NCBI GenBank assembly: GCA_028023455.1
Contig: JAQFVV010012395.1
Location: 5,082,001-5,146,000, forward strand
From: Epiperipatus broadwayi
Taxonomy: Eukaryota; Onychophora; Udeonychophora; Euonychophora; Peripatidae
Length of the DNA: 64,000 nt
Reading direction: 5' to 3'
Shown: piece after piece, positions 20,986 to 33,889 of the stretch
Position numbering within the stretch: position 1 is the stretch's first letter
Layout: each line of letters begins with the position of its first letter
Translations under genes and position numbers: made by a program
The notes under the pieces: generated by a model
Told to the model about the DNA's origin: nothing
Database searches by the model: none
What the model saw: only the letters and a program-made list of their open reading frames with translations

Positions 20986-23559
20986 CATCTCACAATTTTG
21001 AACCCAAAATACCATACATCTTGCTTATCTAGCTATGTAATTCTGACACTAGATCAGTAACAACATATATATAAACACATATTACTGATAAAAATATGAT
21101 GGGGATTTTAAAGTAGTATTATCTTAGTCTCATTTCAGAACCATTATAACAATAATTACAACAAAAAAGTCAATAAATCTAAACTAGTCATGATATCTTT
21201 TTACATTGCTATCTGGTGTCTTTCTATTGTTCTTATTTACCAATTACTCTTGAGAAAAATATTACTGTTCTCAAATAAAGCTAAAAGTAACATGTGATAT
21301 TTTACTTTGGTGGATATCATATTTACACCACTGGAATTAGAAGTTATAGAGCAGATTATTGCTTCCATGTATTTAAAAACTTTACCTAATGATACAAATA
21401 ATGAGAAAATAATAATAATGATAATATGATTGATTAATCAAGTTTTTAATAAATTAAAAAGACATTCTATAGATTATGGACGCATGATTAACAAAAAGGC
21501 TTATTACATGTTTTGTATGGAGTGAAATTCCATATGGTGCAGTTACATAATTTGATAAAAAATAGAAATAAAACCTACTAGTCATTTATGATGAGAATTT
21601 GGCAGAAAATGAAAAAACACAAGTTAGATAGATATTAGAATTATAGAAAAGTAGGTTTTAAAAATATTTTTCAAAATAAATAAATGAATAGTTGATTGTG
21701 ATGGAGGTTTAAAAAAAAACTATGGAAAATATTTGTAAAAGGCAGTAAAAAAGTGAAACAAAGAAAAAAAGTTGCTATATAACCTTGAGGGAATAAATAG
21801 CAGAGCAAAGAAAAATAGGCTTTGAGAAGGGTATGAGAAGAAATGTTAGCATATAACTTGATACAATATATATTAAAAAAATATATTCCACTGCAGGGGA
21901 AAGGTTTCTCTAATAAAAATGTGTATGTACACACACATACCTATATATACATATTCTTCAAAATGTTAAGAAAATATACATTTAAAAAAATTAAGTAAAG
22001 TATCTAACTTAAAACTATGGTAGTGCCTAAGGCTATGGATATTAATATATGATATTAGTTTCATGACAAAAATCAATGACGTGTCTTCCATTCTGTCTTG
22101 GAGAACACTAAGAAGCCAAGTAAATTTCATTGCAGGTTTCAATGTGTTTTCATTGATGGAAAGATCAGTCACTTTTAATGTCAATTCAGCATTAATTTCC
22201 AATAAACAGGTAGACAATAAGCAAATTGCTCATTCCTGGCAAACTTTCAAAAGTTCTTATAGTCACCTGTCAAGCTTCTAATGGAAATACATATCAAGTT
22301 CCACAAAGCACGGGGAAAAAATACTGTTTTTATATCTGAAAATGTGACTTTTCATTAAAAAGATCTCAATTTACAATTTTTATTGTATTTAAGCAGTAAT
22401 CCCATTTACAAAATATTTGTGAAAGTTTATTTTTATTGAAAGAATGCATCTACTGAATGAAAGTATCCTGTTTGTTGCACAATCATTATGAATCACTTCT
22501 CTCTTGCTGAGATATCAAAACTTTGTAATATATTCTATTTTAAACTATACTTGTTTAAAATGTTTACTTTTGATCAGAATCGTTCATTAAAACTCTCCAC
22601 CCCCATCCCACCCGCTCTTTATAGATCATTTAACATATATAAAATGGATTTAGAAAGATAAAAAAACAATATGCAAAAATTACTACGTACACAACAGTTT
22701 GTAAATAATTTAAGAACTATTTCATATATATACATCGTGATGTAATATATTACACATATTATGCAAAATTATAATTATTTACAGAAATTAAAAGTCAACA
22801 TCATAAGATGGCAAAGAAACAAGCTAAAGAACTATAATATGATATATGAGAAAATATTTAATGTTCATATATATAGTCATTAGAAAACCTCACAATTAAC
22901 AATTTACTTTTTCTTCTGGAATTAGAATGTCCATACTCATTCACAAATGATTGATATGGCACACACATATAAACATGTATCACAAAAATAAAACTGCCTA
23001 CAGGCAATCCTCTCCTCACAAAAGTGATCCATTCTGCAATTTTTTGGCTAAATCAAATTCCCCCATCAGATGTATTTGCCAAACTATAATATTCCACAAA
23101 AGACAAATGAATTAAGCAGAGTCATGACCTGGATTTATTTTTTCAATTTTTTGAACTTTATATAAATGGACTGTTTATGTACATCCAAATTTATATAAGT
23201 TGGGTTTATCATTAAGTAGAAGACTGCATATGTATTATATTTAAATATCCATCTCAATATAACCATACAAATAAAAAAAATTTTTTTTAAAGAAACTATA
23301 TACCTATCAACAAAAATTATAATAATAATATAAGTTAAAAATATGGAGATCCTTGCATAAATATAAACATGGCTAATCAAACTGCAGTGAAAGCTAATGA
23401 CCAGTGAATCAATACTATGCATACACAAACATATACATCCAAAAGTCCTAGAATGAAGTTTCAATATTGGAATATAATACAAATAAGAATTCATTTAGTA
23501 ATCACTATATACCATTGCATTTGATAAGTGTGATAACTGAAAATTTACATAATTTAGTT
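20986..23559. other. AT-rich stretch without a certain feature
   Basis: Mostly unremarkable AT-rich DNA. Between about 22040 and 22270 the minus strand stays open with a coding-like texture (INAELTLKVTDLSINENTL...MKFTWLLSVLQ) and lower AT content than its surroundings. I recognise no family and no splice signals, so no gene is called. Confidence 0.4.
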
Positions 23560-23657
23560 ATGCGGGATTCAAACTCAGACTTTCACACGACCCAGTGCCA
23601 TCTCACATTGCTGACCCACCTGATCACACACATGTTATGTTGGAAAGATAAATAATC

Positions 23658-23701
23658 ACCAATATACGTATTTCATGCTAAACCAGCAATCATCAGTTGG
23701 T
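23658..23701 (-). ncRNA. Hammerhead-ribozyme-like motif, family B, all core bases present
   Basis: On the minus strand: ACCAA (stem I), CTGATGA (complement of 23690-23696), stem II TGCT/AGCA around GGTTT, GAA, then the perfect 8-nt palindrome ATACGTAT as stem III, A as the cleavage-site base, and TTGGT closing stem I. Every invariant position of the hammerhead core is present. Stem II has a U-U apposition at its base, and stem III is very short. Confidence 0.75.
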
Positions 23702-24212
23702 CTAGATTACTATCCTCACACATATATATAATCAGTGCTCAGCTTTATATTAAGATAGCCAATCTTCATACTTTAATGGACAGGCTTCAAACTATTCCAA
23801 CTCACAACTTTTCAGCCTTCTATTTCATTGAAAATCTGATGATGGAATGTTCCAAGCCCTTGTTAGTGCCAAGGTTGTCATCCTACCCATGTTGACATAT
23901 TAGTCATTCTGACCCAATCCATTTATACATACATATGCGAGGGATGGGCAGACCTTTTACACACTATTTATATAAATTAATATATTATGTATAAATGGAT
24001 TATTCTCCTGTACATGAGGGAACATGGGTAGGATGACAACCTTGGCACTAACAAGAGCTTTGAACGTTCCATCATCAGATTTTCAATGAAATGGAAGGCT
24101 GAAAAGTTGTGAGTTGGAATAGTTTGAAGCCTGTCCATTAAAGTATGAAGATTGGCTATCTTAATATAAAGCTGAGCACTGATTATATATATGTGTGAGG
24201 ATAGTAATCTAG

Positions 24213-24256
24213 ATCAACTGATGATTGCTGGTTTAGCATGAAAAACGTATATTGGT
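24213..24256 (+). ncRNA. Hammerhead-ribozyme-like motif, family B, right arm
   Basis: ATCAA, CTGATGA (24218-24224), stem II TGCT/AGCA, GAAA (24240-24243), stem III AAACGTAT with one broken pair, cleavage-site A24251, TTGGT. Stem I keeps five pairs including one G-U. It is the inverted partner of 23658-23701. Confidence 0.65.
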
Positions 24257-24289
24257 GATTATTTATCTTTTTCAACATGTGTGTGATTA

Positions 24290-24356
24290 GGTGGGTCAGC
24301 AATATGAGATGGCACTGAGAGTAGTGGGTCGTGTGAAGGTCTGAGTTTGAATCCTG
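24290..24356 (+). other. tRNA-like segment of the foldback
   Basis: GGTGGGTCAGCAATATGAGA (A-box-like) leads to AGTTTGAATCC (B-box-like, close to GGTTCGANTCC) near 24342-24353. The inverted partner is at about 23563-23625. This suggests descent from a tRNA gene or a pol III promoter. Confidence 0.5.
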
Positions 24357-24779
24357 CATATATTACATATAAAAATGCAGGTTTAAGCCTGTACAATGTA
24401 TTAATAATTTAGTTATCTATTTATAGTTTGATTAGCCCAGATTATCCATTAGATTGTTTTTTCAAAAAAATTATTACAACTGAAAACAACAATCTGAAAT
24501 TGTCAATTAATTTCCTTAAAAAAACTATATTAAGAAATATGGGGCTTTGGAATATATTATGACCAATTAGTTTTTGTAAATAATGTTTTGCCACATATAA
24601 TTTTCTATGATGAAACTGCAATTTTTATTCAAAAAGCTGCTTTAGTTCCTGCCTTTTCTGCTTATACAGCAACAAGTTATTATAAATATTTCTGGAGACA
24701 TTAAGCAAATCTTACAAATTATAGAATCATAATAGAAAAGAGAAATTATATACCATTATCATTATTTCAACTATTATCA

Positions 24780-26855
24780 ATCTACTGCATGATGAAGTTC
24801 TCTCCAAGTTCAAACCATTTTCTCCGATCCATAGCCTCTCTTCTCCACATCACCTCCACACATTTCCTTATTTCATCCATCCATCTCACATGGTCTCTTT
24901 CTAGGTCTTTTAGAATCTCTTGGAATCCAGTTTAATATTTCAACTGTTTATCATATGTCCAGTCCAACACCACTTCAATCTCTTAATTAATTCTTTCAAT
25001 GATGTCAATAACAGCTTTTTGTTCTCTTTTTTTTACCCTCTTATCTTACTCCTAACATGCATATTGCCATACTTCTTCGAGTGGTCTGAAGTCTCTGTAT
25101 TGCACTTCTATTAGTGTCCAAGTCTCAAATCCATAAATAAGAACTGGTAAAATTCATTTATTAAAAACCATCCTTTTCAAACACATATTTCCTTTTAATA
25201 TTAAATTATTTCTTTCAAAAGCACTCCAACCAAGTTTAATTCTATGATTAATTTCATCAATTATGTTTCCATCCATAGTAATAATCTGACCAAAGTATTT
25301 GTAATTAACTTCTTCTCACTCATCGATATCAATCTTTATTTTCATCTTTTGAGAAAATCCATTGAACAGTTCTTTAGACTTTTTTTAACATTTATCTTTA
25401 GTCCTATTTTCATCTGATAATTCTTGCAACATTTTCTGAAGTTCTAAAGCATTATTTGCAAAAACAACCATATCATCTGCAAAATCTAAATGATTTAAAT
25501 AATCTCCATTCACTTTTATTCCTTTAGCTTCCCATTTTAGTCCATAAAATACTTCTTACAACCCAGCTATAAAAAGTTTTGGAGATATCTAGTCAGCTTG
25601 TCATACATCCTTGTCAATGTTGATCTTTTTAGTAGTATCATTATGTAACCTAATTGTTGCAGTTGCATCTTTATAAATATTCTTCATAAAATGACAATAT
25701 CCTGGATTTATACCCTGATGATCTGAAGAAATGCTCATAGAATAAAATGTCTCTTCATAATCTACAAATCCAAAGCATAATGGCAACTGATCCTTTCTAT
25801 AATTATCTCAATACTTGGTTATATGATCCAAAGTACTAAAACCACTTTTAAATACAGATTGTTCTTTTGGTTGGTTAAAATCCAAAGTTCACTGTAGATG
25901 AGTTGTACTTATTTTGGTAAAAATTTTGTATAAAACTGATAGGTCTGTAATTTCTAATATCTTCTTTACCACCTTTTTAAAATATTAATACTGCATTCTT
26001 TCAATCATATGGTACATCTCTATCATTTAGACATTTAATATATAACTTAGTCAAAAAAATTTTCTATTTCATCTGCTTCTTTTAGGATATCAATTATAAT
26101 TCCATCATTACATAGAGAATTTCCTTTACTTCATAAATTTAATTGCATGTCTAACTTATAAATCTTGATAGAACTACGCATTTCATGATATCTGTCTTTT
26201 CAATAATAGTTCCATCTTTTTTTCTTATTGCAGAAATATTTCCTACTAATACCAAAATGTTGTTTTATACTCTTAAGATATTAATCTCTTTTATGATGAA
26301 TCCTACTTCACTTGTCCTTCCAATATTTGTGCCTTTATAGTAGAGTACATCTCCACTTTTTAAATCAATTGCCTCTTCACCCCTTCTTCTAACTTCACAT
26401 AACCCAATGATGTCTCATTTAATATGAGAAGGTTCTTCTTCCAAGTGACCTGTATTTGTAAGTACCTAAACAAAAGGTTAAATAGCAGCTTGAGTCTGCA
26501 ATCAGGGGATTCTTATCAACTTCCACATTCAGCTGCAATTGCTACCTTGGCTGATGACTTTACAGCTTCTTGGAAATAAATGCAGATTTATTTTTGTCTG
26601 TCATGATTGTAAATATGGGGGGGGGGGAATCATTCACACACACATTCATTCTGCCTTCAGGAAAATTCAACTCATATTTCAATTAAGAGCTATCAGGCAA
26701 CTGAAAATAAAGACCATGGTGTTTCTTGATCTTAAACTGAGACAAAAAGCCAATAAACTCATCACATTGGCTAATGCATGTTGGTGAGCAGACCATCCAT
26801 GTTCGTATACTATATAAATAATCACATAGTAATAACAGCTGCAATGGCAAAAATG
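24780..26855 (-). mobile_element. RTE-type LINE, degenerate, minus strand
   Basis: The minus strand carries, in order: a 5' leader (about 26855-26465) shared with the second RTE copy at 40705-40380; the start of the endonuclease (WDIIGLCEVRRRGEE, then DLKSGDVLYYKGTNIGR near 26400-26320); a deletion of most of the endonuclease; the RT with VDYEETFYSM and a NIYKDATATIRLH block (25786-25601); a further RT/thumb part (about 25450-25100) with NYKYFGQIITMDGNIIDEI and LIYGFETW; and a C-terminus DHVRWMDEIRKCVEVMWRRE...LGENF (about 24900-24790). This order and these motifs are typical of RTE/BovB-clade elements. Many stops and frameshifts make it dead. Confidence 0.8.
25601..25786 (-). pseudogene. RTE reverse transcriptase fragment (finger/palm)
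   Basis: The longest open piece of the LINE. It reads FGFVDYEETFYSM, corresponding to the F-V-D-Y-x-K-A-F-D-S-V catalytic block of RTE RTs, in which the second Asp is lost (F-Y-S). It then reads QGINPGYCHFMKNIYKDATA, followed by TIRLH. The upstream and downstream parts continue in other frames. Confidence 0.75.
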
Positions 26856-28029
26856 TATGAAGTAGACATTGGGAATTTCCCTTGGTATTTCTCCAAGAGG
26901 AATCAAAGGGTCTCCTTTCATTTAATAACAAACTTCTTTCTGCAGCCATTGTTATACATATAAAAGAATAAATAAATAAATTCATTGTCTAAGGAGAAAT
27001 ACTGAGAAATGAGTTTACTGTTTTGGCTTTATAAAATAAAGGAATAATATAATTATCAATATAACAAAAATATACAGGTGAGACATAATCACATTACAAT
27101 AAATGTGGTGCAAGAATAATCAACAAAGCATGTCTTAGGAATATTGTTAATGAATCCTGTTTATCATACAATCTAATCTTAAGATTACAAATGTTGTGGC
27201 AATTTGAGTTTATGATCTTATAAACATTAAATGTGTATAATATTGGTTTAGATTAAAATGTATAAAAATGTTTACTTAAATTATACTTTTTGAGATATAA
27301 CTATTAAATGGAGAAGCATAAAAGCTGGTAATTTTTTTTATAAAGTTTCATTTATTTCTCTAAAACAGGAACAACTCCATACTACTCCAGTACTTCAAGC
27401 CTGAATAAACAGTTGCTCCTGAAAAGCATATCGAAGAGTGGTCATATGATGTCTTCTGATAAACCTAATGCTGCTTAAATATTGATCTCATTAATATTTT
27501 CCCCATGTATTAAGATCTTTTTTACTAATAAAAGTTTATCTGAATAAATTTATAGTACAAAAATTCTAGTACAAATTATGAAATGACAACTGAAAGTGTG
27601 TTCTAATGAAGTATCATATATTTTGTACAACTATTATAATCAATTTCAATAATTTTTATAAGTAATAAAGATATACATTCATTCTAAACTACCATGTGAA
27701 AGATACAACAGACTTTTGTAAATTGTGTAAATAAATCTTTTATGATAAATTGTCACTCATTTAGATTAGCAACATTTTCAAATGTAAATGAAATTTTGTA
27801 AAATGCATGTAAATATTTTTGAGATAACTTTATGGATAAGCTTATGTTATATATTTTTAATTAACATGCAAATAAATATTTTAATGTTTGTTGTATTTAT
27901 ATATTTACAAATATATACTTGTAATAATAAATGATGGTATAGAATACAATGAAATTAACACAATATCAAGAATAGATAATATTTGTTAATCATGCATTAA
28001 GGACATAGAATAAAGCATTTATTATTATT
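26856..28029. other. Region between two LINE copies, nothing recognised
   Basis: AT-rich sequence without a coding remnant, RNA gene or terminal repeats that I could identify. Confidence 0.4.
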
Positions 28030-28418
28030 ATTAAGACCATTTCTTTAAATATATTGGCTATAATTCCACCATTACCTGGAGCTTTTCCCTTCTTCATAAA
28101 TTTAATTGCATGTTTCACTTCATTTAAAATCCTGGGCAATTGAGAAGATATAATAGATATGAGGTACTTGTTCTTTATTACTATATAATTCTTGATAGAA
28201 CTCTTCTACCCATTTCATGATGTTATCTCTCTTTTTAATAATAGTTCCTATTAATACCAAAATGATGTCCCTCACACTCTTGAGACTTTTATTCTTCTCT
28301 GCAGCTTTCCTTGCTAATTCATAATTATACTTTCTTATATCACTATCAACTCTTCTTTGCACCATTTTATAAAATTCAATATTCAATCCTTCTTATTGCA
28401 TCATTTTTATGTATCTTC
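28030..28418 (-). pseudogene. Second RTE LINE, linker and start of RT (left half of split copy)
   Basis: The minus strand reads EFYKMVQRRVDSDIRKYNYE and then LARKAAEKNKSLKSV, the linker between endonuclease and RT in RTE elements (VKxDIRKYNxELxRKAxEKNKSLK). EEFYQELYSNKEQ follows, then KHAIKFMKKGKAPG (28110-28040), the first RT block. The copy stops near 28030 before the catalytic RT. Its other half lies at 39432-40705, past the Gypsy insertion. Confidence 0.8.
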
Positions 28419-30580
28419 TATAATGGAATGAGACTTGGAACATGTGTGATGGAATACCTAGAGGCCATCAAAGTGAGTCAGAAGGAAAATGTGAAATTCC
28501 TAAGATCGTTAAATCACGGCCAACTTCAACCTCAAACATGAAAGAACAGGATAAACTTATATGGGAGTATCACAATATTTCCGTAGTTTCATTCATTCCC
28601 ATCTTAATTTTCATTAGGGTTCAAACTCATGGAGGATATATTAGTTTTAAGAGGACGAGTACAATGAATTAATGATCACATAATATACCAACAATTAAAT
28701 TTACTTTAATACATTAAACAATTTTATTTACAAAAACAATTAACAGTTTATTGATTTTAGACAACCATATTTATTCTTTGATTTATCACATCAACATATA
28801 TATATTATCCCAACCCCCTTTTTCTCTTTCAAAGAATAAACATTTGACATCCTATTGTATAGTTGAAGTTAAATCAATATATATATTAAAATTTTATTAA
28901 TATTTACATACTGCCTGCTTGCTAATTTAGAATCACTGAAAGAATTATTCCAAAGAGAAAATATAAGTACATTAATTAACTATTTCAACATATGAAGAAC
29001 ATGATTTTAAGACCCCACTCCTGCCATTATTTGTTTCAATAATAATAGTAAAGCTCATTTATACTAAGAGTTTTTTAGTATTCGTACTGAAAAATAAATA
29101 AAATAATAAACAGAATTAGTACAGATAAATAAATAACGTTATTCCTGTATTAATGAAGGCAATTCGTTTTACAAAAGGGAATCTTACTCTCATCTTTAAT
29201 GATGATGACATTCAACTGCAAGCAAATGTTACTGTAGACTTATATTTTATTTTCAATTAAAAAATTTAAATGGTGTTTTTAACTTCCTTTTTAAAATATC
29301 TAAATGATAGATTGATCCGTTGAAAAGGAAAGAAATAAAATAAAGAAAAAATATATGCATGAGATTAATTTTATGATATGAACCTAAAATTATTGCATGT
29401 CCAAGAAGGAAAAAGTCTTGTGAATATTGAGAATGTCCATAATTTATAATTCCTAATTTGATTAGTTGGGTTTGAACACTGTAGAACATTTCTCCTCACA
29501 ATTCGAATTCCACTTTTTTATATGATATCCCGGTTTGGCAAGATGGAATCCCAAAATCTGAATAATGCATTTGATGCAATCTTCAGCATAGATGGGTATC
29601 TGCCAGTTTAAGTTTTTTTTTTTTTTTGCAATTATAAATCCATAGTTGACTTTTCCCCACGAAGTCAATTTATACTTAGTTGTGCATTGTTACTTGTATA
29701 TTTTTCTGAATATTTAAATATATTCTTTGAATTTACAGAGTGGTTAGATATTCTTCTCTCAAGGACCTCAGCTTAGAATTGATATGATTATTCAGTTAGA
29801 TTTCAAGATATTATTGGAATGGCGAATAGATTTAAAATTTGTCTCTGGATTATCTCATTTGAAATTCTTAATTGGTCATGTCTTCATTTTTCAAGATTTC
29901 CTTGTTTTATAGTTGCTTTTGATAGTTGTGGATTATTTTTGAACACAAAGATCGATCACAATTTTCATGTAGTGCATGTTGATTAGACAAAGATTTTTTT
30001 AAAAAATCTTTTTAAGAAATGTTCAAAAATATCTTTTGCCGATCTCCAAAAATAAGTTGTTTTTTAATGTTAACTTGATTATTTTAAATCACGAGCTTAA
30101 ATTCATGTAGAGTTGATTTACATAATGTTTTATGATTCATATATATGTATAAGGGATTAATGATAAAAGTTTTTAATTATCTTTCCTTTACATTTTGTTT
30201 TGTTGCTTGTGTTTGAATTCGGTCACCTTTATTATGTTATGATACATGTGTTGTACAGTCATTTACAACAAAGTTGTTAATAAAGACAAATAAATATAAA
30301 TTTCCTTATAAATTTTATCAATTTTGACCATTTATTTTAGTATATGAGTTTTGGTATGTATTCGTTTTATATATGTTATGTAAGTAATTCAATATTTCCT
30401 TATGTTGTGTTCATGGATATTATTATTCCTTTCAGAAATCATATTTTATTTGGATTAGTTTTACTATATTTATATTATCTATAGTGGATTGTATATCAAG
30501 AAAATTAGTGTGCTAAGTTATAACATTTTGAATGAAAGAGGGTTAACAGTTTATGTGGTTATGTAAGCTGCAATATTGCA
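28419..30580 (-). repeat. Gypsy 3' LTR
   Basis: Matches 37495-39431 along its length (for example CACAAAGATCGATCACAA and AATGATGATGACATTCAACT in both) with indels. The two copies differ by over 200 bp in length, so the insertion is old. Confidence 0.8.
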
Positions 30581-31319
30581 TTTCTCCCCACCAAAAAAAT
30601 TAAAGATAATAGTATCTTTAATTCTAAATCCCTCTTTTTTTTTTTAAATTTTACCTAGGGATATGTTGGTTTAGAGTTATAATTTATAACTGGCACATCA
30701 TCTATTATTAGGATTTCTTAAATATTTAAGTTAAATTATGACTTCATGAGTCTTTTCCAAAATCTGACTTCAATATATATACTTGATAGCACAAAATAGA
30801 AGATATTTATCATTATATTTCTCCATATTATAATGAGATGCCAACGCTTTTACTAATTGAAAATCTGATTAAGTAAGTTTCACTTTGGATAACTGACGCT
30901 TTATTTGGAATATGTGTGTGTTTAAAAATAATTGTCATGCTGTTTTTATTCAAGACTTAGTGAACTTTATTTGGTAACAATTAAACAAAAGAGTTGTCGT
31001 TATTTCCTACATGGAACAACTCATTGGAATAATCAGTCTTCCATTATGGTAGTGATGATATGGTTCACTATTCTATTTAGAAATAATTTTATAAGTTATT
31101 TCTAAGATCTAGTTTTACATGCACATTATTAAACAAAAGTTTTATTATGTGCATCATTCCTTTTTAACTTCCTCTAACTTAAAATAATGGTTAATATTCT
31201 TAATTTAGATTGATATATGGGAGTTAAATTAGTACCTACCTATTTATCTAGATTTCTTCTTTTTTTTTTTGTAAAATGAAGTTATTGCTTACAAGCCGGG
31301 TTTTAAATTGGTATTTGGA

Positions 31320-32100
31320 TTTGTTTTTAGTTCATCTTTTGCTCATTTGAATCAATTTTTGGTATGCTTTCATTTGAATGTTTTCCAGATTTATGCATGA
31401 TTCTATGAGCATTGGCATAGGTTTTTTGAAAAAGGATTGGGATGTGTTGACCCAATTGCAGTCTGATGGGTGTGAATCCAGTGAATTCATTACACTCCAG
31501 TTTATGAAATTAATTACATACTGTGTATGCTTCACCCAACCTTTATGCTTATCCTCTAAATAGGTTTTGAACAAACATCCCAAGTTCCTGCATTACACGT
31601 TCCCATGGGTTACATTGTGGATTTCTAATAGAGATTAGCATATTTTATTTGATAATTTTCTACCTATTTTATCCACTCTTTGGATAGAAAATGGGTACTG
31701 TGATTTAAGATCAATTGTGGTTTTCCTACTGTTTTAAAATGGAGTCTGTCTAATACTTTGATAGTATGTTTAGTGTTAGATTGAGGTATTTGGGTAAGCT
31801 GACACAAATTTTGAGAATAGATCATAGGCTACTAGCAAGTATTTTTGCTTGTTGAATGGAGGTAATGGACTGCGAAGTCACAGCTAAGATCTCATTTGGT
31901 CTTTCTGAGATAATTAAATTTACTGAACTTATGTAATCTTTGTTTACTGGCTTGGCCCTTAGACATATGTGACAACCTTGAATTTCATTCGAGATCAGTA
32001 AACTCCATTCTTTAATATTTGTTCAGTTTTGTAGGTTCCGTAGTGCCCATATAAACAATGCACATATTGTGAGTGGGCCTTTCAAGGTTTCAGGTAATAT
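31320..32100 (-). pseudogene. Gypsy integrase remnant
   Basis: The minus strand in changing frames reads ALFIWALRN...TNIKEWSLLISNEIQ followed by GCHICLRAKPVNK. This is the integrase zinc finger, with the first His pair degraded (G-H-Y-G-T expected) and the C-x-x-C intact. About 250 bp later comes a core with KTVGKPQLILNHSTHF, and at 31583-31332 a C-terminal part with KHKGWVKHTQYVINFINWS, the usual W-x-x-x-L-x-x-x-x-x-x-x-N region. Stops abound. Confidence 0.65.
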
Positions 32101-32277
32101 TATTATCCACTCATCTTTATCATTGTTTAATTTATATTTTAAAACCTGTTTACCTAACTGGTAATATTTAAGACTGTTGACTTTATACAGAAATTTCCTC
32201 TTTTTAAAAAAATTTAATAATGGGAAACAGATCTTTATCTTGGGTTTGAAGGTTCTGAATATTAATTAAATTATTCT

Positions 32278-32783
32278 CTACTTTTCATTAATCGGTAGAT
32301 TAATGTTTAAAATGTAGGTATTGTCTACCCTTAGATGTTGTTCTGGCACATCGGCTACAATGTTTTCGGATTCTTTATAGTATTGTACAGTGTAACTGAA
32401 TTCTTGTAGCAGCAAATTCCATCTAACAAAGCGACTATTAGTTAAGTAGCTATGATTTAAGAATTTGAGGCTTTGGTTATCAGTGATCAATGTCACTTCC
32501 AATCCAAGAAGTATTTGTCAAAATTTTTGAAAAACCACACTATTGCTAGTGTTTCTTTCTCAGTAACCATGTAATTAATTTCTGGACCTTTTAAGAGGTG
32601 GCTAATAAAAGAGAACTCCTGTCTGGCCATCCTTTTGGATAAGGTTACCCCCAATCCATATCCACTACTATCAATTTGAATGATAAAGAGTTTATCGAAA
32701 TCAGGAAAAGCTAGCATAACATGCTCTGAAAATCCTGTTTTAATTTTAGCAAATATTTCATCTTGTTCTTCAGTCCAATCCAA
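32278..32783 (-). pseudogene. Gypsy RNase H domain with end of RT
   Basis: Two overlapping open pieces. The first (32783-32493) reads WTEEQDEIFAKIK and then FIIQIDSSGYGLGVTLSKR, with the RNase H Asp in I-D-S-S-G-Y-G-L-G, then EINYMVTEKETLAIVWFFKN (E-K-E catalytic Glu region). The second (32502-32278) reads EVTLITDNQSLKFL (T-D-N-Q catalytic Asp), RFVRWNLLLQEFSYTVQYY and ENIVADVPEQH (degenerate N-x-x-A-D-x-L-S-R). The catalytic residues are intact but the frame is broken between the two parts. Confidence 0.85.
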
Positions 32784-32977
32784 TCATTCATCTTTTCTGA
32801 TTAGTTTTAACAATGGTTTCATGTGGGCAGCAAATTTTGGGTTAGAAAGTTACAAAAACTTCCTAAGCCCAGAAATTTTCTTTTTGTTTTTAGGCTTAGG
32901 GAAATTCTGTATTGCACTAATCTTATCAGGATGAGCTTTATCCCCATTACAACCAATAATATGACTTAAGAAGACTA

Positions 32978-33886
32978 CACCTGGGTCTCGTTTTACGCGG
33001 ATTTATTTAACGCGATTCATGTTTCTTCGGAAGTCGAACTCCTTTCATCTTAGTAATATCAATATTTTCAGTGCTTTATAATAGTAAGATTTTATGCAAT
33101 AATGAAATTAAAATCATGATTTCCACATTATATGTATACCCACATTAAATTTTACAAGATTATAATGTAAATTTGTTCAAACATTGTGTGTGTTAATTTT
33201 GCATTTTAAATCACATTCTGTTTTTGCTTTTTAAAAAAGAACGTAATCAATTATTAATCATTTAGTGTCCACAAGTTTATTTTTAATTATTTTCTTATTA
33301 ATGACACTAATCACCAACATGCTCTTAAATTCCAACGAGAGCTAAATGGTTGTATGTCTGGATATCGCGAGCTTCATAAACAATTAATAAAATTGTCTCA
33401 AAGATTAATTACTAATTACGTTGTCACCAGAAAACCATTAACACAACATGAGAGTGAAGTTGGCGCTAGTTGTATTTCCTCTTGTGAAGAATCTGATTTT
33501 TTTACCAGTTTGCAAATGAACCTGTTTATCGGCAAGTAGTGAAAATAATTAAAACGTGTATAAAAAAATGGCAATTACTGTACTGTAAATTATGCATAAA
33601 AATATATTGTTTTGAATAAAATTAAATATTATAGTTAAAAAAAGTTTGTCTTGTATCAATTTTTTTAAATTTGAAATTTTTTTATTAGTCATATTTTATT
33701 TCCTTATTTTTTTTTTTGTGCGAATTTTAAAGTAATTTTACATTGGTGCTTTGCTTTTATGCGATTTTTGAAAAATCACAGTCCGTATCCCCCCTTTTTC
33801 AAGCTAAGTTACATCTATTTTTGCGCAATTTCTTTTGCGCATGTTTTCTGAGGAACCTATCTATCGCGTAAAACAAGACCCAGGTG
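32978..33886. mobile_element. Tigger/pogo-like DNA transposon, 909 bp, TA target
   Basis: Ends are CACCTGGGTCTCGTTTTACG (left) and its near-perfect inverse ending AAACAAGACCCAGGTG (right), flanked by TA on both sides. Inner motifs (ACGCGGATT, TGAGGAACCTATCTATCGCG, CACAGTCCGTATCCCCCC) are typical of the Tigger group. A plus-strand open stretch (33354-33539, GYRELHKQLIKLSQRLITNY) could be the tail of a transposase. The copy is truncated inside and sits in the Gypsy RT, so it is younger than that insertion. Confidence 0.8.
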
Positions 33887-33889
33887 TAC

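Larger units (their letters stand above)
23560..24365. mobile_element. Foldback element with tRNA-like and hammerhead modules in both arms
   Basis: The left arm (about 23563-23930) and right arm (about 23990-24360) are inverted copies around a short centre near 23935-23985. Reading each arm from centre to tip gives: a TTGGCACTAACAAG block, CATCATCAGATTTTC, a block with GGCTATCTTAATATAAAGC, a hammerhead-like motif, then a tRNA-like segment. Another copy is at 61155-61640. It is probably a pseudo-LTR-type unit of a Penelope-like or SINE-like element. Confidence 0.7.

Noticed and set aside
23865-23900. CTGATGATGGAATGTTCC on the plus strand as another hammerhead
   Set aside because: A short hairpin follows but GAAA is absent (AGCC) and the flanks do not pair. 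The same block at 24050 and 61515 is no better.
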